The translations under genes were made by a program, and so were the position numbers. The notes beneath the pieces are model-generated. The model ran no database searches and was not told the origin of the DNA. It saw nothing but the letters and a program-made list of their open reading frames with translations. Positions 59,899 to 64,000 of a stretch of DNA of 64,000 nucleotides are shown here, piece after piece. The stretch is from an uncultured Roseibium sp. Its GTDB lineage: Bacteria > Pseudomonadota > Alphaproteobacteria > Rhizobiales > Stappiaceae. The first letter of the stretch is position 1, and each line of letters begins with the position of its first letter. The stretch spans positions 1 to 64,000 of the forward strand of contig NZ_CANMNP010000020.1 of the NCBI RefSeq assembly GCF_947499295.1, written 5' to 3'.

Positions 59899-62064
59899 CT
59901 ATTCGGCGGCTTCCGCCGACCCGTACCCCAGCTGCTCATTCAGCTTGCCGATCAGTCCAACTGCGGCTTCGGCGATAACCGTTCCCGGCGGAAAGATCGC
60001 GGCGGCTCCGGCTTCATACAAGGCGTCATAATCTTGCGGCGGGACAACACCACCAACCACGATAATGATGTCTTCCCGGCCCTCTTGTGCGAGCGCAGAT
60101 TTCAGGGCTGGGACCAGCGTCAGGTGACCTGCTGCGAGCGATGAAACGCCGACCACATGGACGTCATTTTCAACAGCCTGACGGGCGGCCTCTTCCGGTG
60201 TTTGGAACAAGGGGCCGATATCAACGTCAAAGCCAAGGTCGGCGAAGGCCGAAGCGATCACCTTCTGGCCGCGATCGTGGCCGTCCTGGCCCATTTTTGC
60301 GACCAGAATACGCGGACGGCGGCCATCATTGTCCTCGAAGGCTTCAACAAGCTTTTGCACCTTGTCCATGGTTCCGGACATCTCGCCTGCCTCCCTTTTG
60401 TAGACCCCGGCAATAGACTTGATTTCAGCCTTGTGTCTGTCAAAGACCTTTTCCATGGCGAGCGAGATTTCGCCAACCGTCGCCATCGCGCGCGCAGCCT
60501 TGACGGAAAGGTCGAGCAGATTGCCATCACCAGTTTTCGCACACGTGGTGAGAGCTTCAAGAGCGGCCTGTGTCTCCGTCTCGTTCCGTTCTTCACGCAA
60601 ACGTCTCAGTTTGTCGATTTGAGCGGCCCTGACCTGAGCATTGTCCACTTTCAGAACATCGATCGGCGGTTCGTTTTCGGGCTTGAACTTGTTGACACCG
60701 ACGACCGTCTGAGTACCGCTGTCGATACGTGCCTGTGTCTTGGCAGCGGCCTCCTCTATGCGTAACTTCGGAATACCCTTTTCGATTGCCTTCGCCATGC
60801 CTCCGAGCTGTTCCACTTCCCGGATATGAGCCATTGCCTTCTCGGCCAGATCGGCGGTCAGTTTTTCAACATAAAAGGAACCGCCCCAAGGGTCGATCAC
60901 CTTGGTCGTTCCGCTTTCCTGTTGCAGGAACAACTGTGTGTTGCGGGCAATCCGTGCCGAAAAATCTGTCGGCAGGGCCAGGGCTTCATCCAGTGCGTTT
61001 GTGTGCAGGGACTGCGTATGCCCTTGCGTTGCCGCCATGGCTTCAACACACGTGCGAACCACATTGTTAAACACATCCTGAGCGGTCAGGGACCATCCTG
61101 ACGTTTGCGAATGAGTGCGCAGGGACAAAGACTTCGGGTTTTTGGGTTGGAAGTTTTCTTCCATCAATGTCGCCCAGATCAGGCGCGCAGCCCTGAGCTT
61201 GGCAACTTCCATGAAGAAGTTCATTCCAATCGCCCAGAAGAATGACAACCTCGGTGCGAACCGGTCAATATCCATTCCCGCGGCCACACCGGCACGGGCA
61301 TATTCGATGCCGTCGGCAATCGTATAAGCGAGCTCCAGGTCTGCGGTCGCACCGGCCTCCTGCATATGATAGCCGGAGATGGAGATAGAGTTGAACCGCG
61401 GCATATTCTGCGACGTGTAACTGAAGATATCCGAGATGATCCGCATCGAATGCTGCGGGGGATAGATATAGGTGTTGCGGACCATGAACTCCTTCAGAAT
61501 GTCGTTCTGAATGGTTCCTGAAAGATCCTGTTGCGCGACACCCTGCTCTTCAGCCGCAACAATATACAGGGCCAGAACTGGCAGAACTGCACCATTCATG
61601 GTCATGGAGACGCTCATCTTGTCCAGCGGTATGCCGGAAAAGAGTGTCCGCATGTCATAAATGGAATCGATGGCCACACCGGCCATGCCGACATCGCCCG
61701 ATACCCGGGGGTGGTCGCTGTCATATCCCCTGTGGGTGGCGAGATCGAACGCAACCGACAGTCCTTTTTGACCGGCTGCCAGATTGCGCCTGTAAAACGC
61801 GTTCGAATCCTCCGCCGTTGAAAAGCCCGCGTATTGGCGCACGGTCCAGGGCTGCTGGACATACATCGTCGGATATGGGCCGCGCAGATACGGTGCCAAA
61901 CCCGGCCAGGTATCAATGTGCCTGAGACCCTTGGTGTCGTCCGCCTCGAACACAGAAGGTACGTCGATGTCTTCCGGCGTCCTCCAAGCCATTCGATCGG
62001 CTTTTCCGACATTCGGCAGTACGTTGCGGAACGGTTTGTCGGAATAATTCGGGATCCTGCTCAT
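59899..62064 (-). CDS. mutB: Methylmalonyl-CoA mutase large (catalytic) subunit
   Basis: 721 residues. The N-terminal TIM barrel binds the substrate ([51 protein letters not shown]) and the C-terminal Rossmann domain binds AdoCbl through H596 in [12 protein letters not shown] (the DxHxxG motif), then [10 protein letters not shown] and [11 protein letters not shown]. The enzyme interconverts (R)-methylmalonyl-CoA and succinyl-CoA in propionate and branched-chain amino-acid catabolism or in polyhydroxyalkanoate-related pathways. Its ATG overlaps the small-subunit stop by four bases. No meaB is in the window. Confidence 0.96.
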   Translation of the reverse strand: MSRIPNYSDKPFRNVLPNVGKADRMAWRTPEDIDVPSVFEADDTKGLRHIDTWPGLAPYLRGPYPTMYVQQPWTVRQYAGFSTAEDSNAFYRRNLAAGQKGLSVAFDLATHRGYDSDHPRVSGDVGMAGVAIDSIYDMRTLFSGIPLDKMSVSMTMNGAVLPVLALYIVAAEEQGVAQQDLSGTIQNDILKEFMVRNTYIYPPQHSMRIISDIFSYTSQNMPRFNSISISGYHMQEAGATADLELAYTIADGIEYARAGVAAGMDIDRFAPRLSFFWAIGMNFFMEVAKLRAARLIWATLMEENFQPKNPKSLSLRTHSQTSGWSLTAQDVFNNVVRTCVEAMAATQGHTQSLHTNALDEALALPTDFSARIARNTQLFLQQESGTTKVIDPWGGSFYVEKLTADLAEKAMAHIREVEQLGGMAKAIEKGIPKLRIEEAAAKTQARIDSGTQTVVGVNKFKPENEPPIDVLKVDNAQVRAAQIDKLRRLREERNETETQAALEALTTCAKTGDGNLLDLSVKAARAMATVGEISLAMEKVFDRHKAEIKSIAGVYKREAGEMSGTMDKVQKLVEAFEDNDGRRPRILVAKMGQDGHDRGQKVIASAFADLGFDVDIGPLFQTPEEAARQAVENDVHVVGVSSLAAGHLTLVPALKSALAQEGREDIIIVVGGVVPPQDYDALYEAGAAAIFPPGTVIAEAAVGLIGKLNEQLGYGSAEAAE

Positions 62065-64000
62065 CCCCGGACCTCCAGATCTGTCAGCGCGGTGTCTGCA
62101 GCCGTATTGAGCCGCTTGTGCGCGGTCTCAAGCAACGAAAGCAGATCGCAGCCAGCGTAAAGGTATGTGTCAATGCCAGCTTCAGTATAGCTCTTTTCCC
62201 GCTCGCCAGGCTTGCCGGCCAGGTAAAGATGGCTCGCGCCGGCCTCCTTGAGCTCAAGAGCGACGGCTATTGCCTCTGTCTCATAAACCGCATCCGATGA
62301 CACCAGACACGCCAGCGGTGTGCCGCTTTGCTTGAAAGCAGCAATCAGCTGATCTCGCGTTTCAAACATTTGCGGACCAACGGCCTCTATTCCCCCGGCT
62401 GCAAAGGCGTTCACGGACCAGGTCGCCCGTGCCGTAAACTGTGCAAGGCTTCCAAGGCTCGCCAAGAAGATTTTCGGTGGGGACGCGTTCTGTGCTTCGT
62501 AGTCTTCTGCAACTGAGCGCAGGCGTTCAAAGGGCTCTGCGATCCGTCCTGTGTCCAGTGTTCTGAGGGACGTGTCGCGTGGCACAAGATCGAGACGCAT
62601 TCCAAGCTTGCGAAGAGAGTGCCCCTGCAACGCGAGGGCTTTCAGGGCATTCAGCCTTTCACCGTTTCCAGGTTCCGGCAGATCTCCCGGAGGTGCCTCC
62701 AAGTCGCTAATGTCTTGAGGTTTTGTCTGAAGAACCTCAACGGCTTTTTCTGACAGGTCCGGAAACTCGCTGACCCCGGTAACCGGCCTCTTTCGCCGCG
62801 CAACTTTCGCCTGCAAATCGGTTCTTGCAGCCTCAATCTGGTCGTGCACCAAACCGGATCGTATTGCGTTGACAAGGCCGCCAGCGGCCTCGATTTCCTG
62901 GAAAAGCTTCCAGGCCACTTCGCAAAGACTGTCGGTTCTGCCTTCAATCGCACCTGAACCAGCTGATGGGTCCATGACCTTTGAAAGACTGCTCTCCTCA
63001 AGCAAAATCGACTGGGTGTTGCGAGCAATTCTGCGCGCAAATGCATCGGGCAAACCAACTGCGAGCGTGTGCGGCAGCACACAAATACTGTCCGCTCCAC
63101 CGACGCCGGCTGCAAAGGTTGCAACAGTGTTTCTCAGCAAATTGACCCAAGGGTCTCTTTGCGTGAGCATTCTGAAAGACGTGCTCATGTGCAGCTGCAT
63201 AGAACTTTGCGGCAACCCAGCACCATCCAGAACGCAGGCCCACAGAGCGCGGACGGCGCGAGCTTTCGCAATGGTCCCGAATTGATCAGCTTCTGCAATC
63301 AAGCTCATTGAGATGCGGTCCGACCAGTTCTCCGGCGGGAGATGCGTGTCTTCCAGCATTCGAAGGTGTGCAGCCGCGGACGCCAGAACAAGTGCCAGCT
63401 CTTGTGCAGGTGTTGCCCCGGCTTCGTGCCAAACACGGCCATCGGCCTTCATCAGGCGAACCGGGCTGCCCAACCCATGCGCAGCCCCGACAGCATCACG
63501 AAAATGCCGAAAGACATGTTCCATATCTTCAAGCGCAACACCGTTCTCTGCAATCCAGCTGTAGGGATCGAACCCTGCTGTGATGTTCACGGTCGCTGGA
63601 TCGAGTCCTTGCTTCTCAAGATGGGCGAACAGCGCTGCAAGAACCGGCATGTTCTCACGGCCTGCGTCGAACCTGAGACTGATCAGGTCCAATTGAACGT
63701 CTTTCAGCAGCGTTTCAATGGAAGCGAGATCTTCCACTTGAATGCCGCTACCATAAGAGCTCGATGCCCCGAAGAAAATGAGATCAAGGCCGCTCGCGCC
63801 ACCGTTGAGGTCATCAAGGATCTGCAGATTGGCCTCGGAAGGATCGGGGATGTCTATCCTTTGGACAACGCTCCAGTCAGCATCACCCGCGCGCAACAGC
63901 TTCGAAGCCGTATCAGAGCGCCGAGGATAAAGCGGCGCCGTATCGAAGCCATCCTCAGTTTGCCCAAACAGCCGGTCTCTCGACTGGCCCTTCAGTGCCT
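62061..64000 (-). CDS. mutA: Methylmalonyl-CoA mutase small subunit, 5' end beyond window
   Basis: The non-catalytic subunit of the heterodimer. The visible 611-residue stretch starts at a TTG (63896), but the frame stays open to the window edge and the upstream codons read [20 protein letters not shown], which matches the substrate-recognition region near the N-terminus of MutA, so the gene extends past 64000 and its true start is not seen. Motifs: [77 protein letters not shown]. It stabilises the large subunit. Confidence 0.93.
   Translation of the reverse strand, partial: ALKGQSRDRLFGQTEDGFDTAPLYPRRSDTASKLLRAGDADWSVVQRIDIPDPSEANLQILDDLNGGASGLDLIFFGASSSYGSGIQVEDLASIETLLKDVQLDLISLRFDAGRENMPVLAALFAHLEKQGLDPATVNITAGFDPYSWIAENGVALEDMEHVFRHFRDAVGAAHGLGSPVRLMKADGRVWHEAGATPAQELALVLASAAAHLRMLEDTHLPPENWSDRISMSLIAEADQFGTIAKARAVRALWACVLDGAGLPQSSMQLHMSTSFRMLTQRDPWVNLLRNTVATFAAGVGGADSICVLPHTLAVGLPDAFARRIARNTQSILLEESSLSKVMDPSAGSGAIEGRTDSLCEVAWKLFQEIEAAGGLVNAIRSGLVHDQIEAARTDLQAKVARRKRPVTGVSEFPDLSEKAVEVLQTKPQDISDLEAPPGDLPEPGNGERLNALKALALQGHSLRKLGMRLDLVPRDTSLRTLDTGRIAEPFERLRSVAEDYEAQNASPPKIFLASLGSLAQFTARATWSVNAFAAGGIEAVGPQMFETRDQLIAAFKQSGTPLACLVSSDAVYETEAIAVALELKEAGASHLYLAGKPGEREKSYTEAGIDTYLYAGCDLLSLLETAHKRLNTAADTALTDLEVRG

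Noticed and set aside
1-64000. tRNA genes, CRISPR arrays, insertion sequences or prophage
   Set aside because: No cloverleaf-like sequence, no regularly spaced repeat, no transposase or integrase reading frame was found while reading both strands.

Overview
The window looks like chromosome of a marine-type alphaproteobacterium. A Rhizobiales (Hyphomicrobiales) relative such as Roseibium/Labrenzia or another Stappiaceae member is my best guess. The guess rests on families I know mainly from that class: a MucR/Ros zinc-finger regulator, DUF1491, DUF2336 and DUF5330 proteins, a CsgH-type curli chaperone, an Omp25/31-like barrel and a seven-gene Mrp antiporter. The DNA is GC-moderate and densely coding. 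I found no tRNA, rRNA, CRISPR array, insertion sequence or prophage. The genus is inference from memory, not a database result.

Region by region: (1) 0.1-3 kb: an L,D-transpeptidase, a YceI protein and a small curli cluster (two curlins around a CsgH-like chaperone). (2) 3.3-10.2 kb: an orphan branched-chain amino-acid binding protein, a flavin reductase, a P1/DmpA-like peptidase, a DUF3833 protein, an MltF-like lytic transglycosylase, a TetR regulator divergent from an NAD(P)H oxidoreductase with two palindromic operators between them, and a YcgN protein. (3) 10.4-21.5 kb: a class A penicillin-binding protein followed by DUF1214 and DUF1254 proteins, a lipoprotein, DUF2336, then DUF1491, a peptidoglycan-binding protein and a degenerate histidine kinase, then DUF5330, a probable structured RNA with a strong terminator, SufE and MucR. 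(4) 21.9-27.8 kb: the mrpABCDEFG operon. (5) 28.2-34.9 kb: a GGDEF protein with a broken catalytic motif but intact I-site, MsrB, MAPEG, an XRE/MmyB regulator, an FG-GAP-like protein, an HxlR/qorB divergent pair and an MFS carrier. (6) 34.9-38.7 kb: a cobalamin riboswitch controlling two possible small ORFs, DUF1636 and a cobalamin-type ABC importer. (7) 39.3-47.7 kb: cydAB (CioAB type), oligopeptidase B, an orphan dipeptide-binding protein, an unrecognised 349-residue protein and a lipoprotein. (8) 47.7-55.9 kb: a LysR regulator with a monooxygenase/DUF2798/RidA operon, two cytochrome c genes and a GNAT, Fe/Mn superoxide dismutase, small membrane proteins, an MFS carrier and a branched-chain aminotransferase. 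(9) 56-64 kb: a VOC protein, a haloacid dehalogenase, an outer-membrane barrel divergent from a tandem DUF2975 pair with a small XRE regulator, and both subunits of the B12-dependent methylmalonyl-CoA mutase (the small subunit runs off the right edge).

Functional links: the B12 importer and the B12-dependent mutase lie 25 kb apart in one window. Envelope and peptidoglycan genes dominate the first 20 kb. Several regulator/target pairs have readable operator-like palindromes. The observations I rank highest are the riboswitch operon with its two overlapping leader ORFs, the structured RNA upstream of sufE, the exact 11-residue glutamine ladder in both curlins, the degenerate signalling enzymes, and the repeated AT-rich operator-like boxes upstream of the DUF2975 pair.
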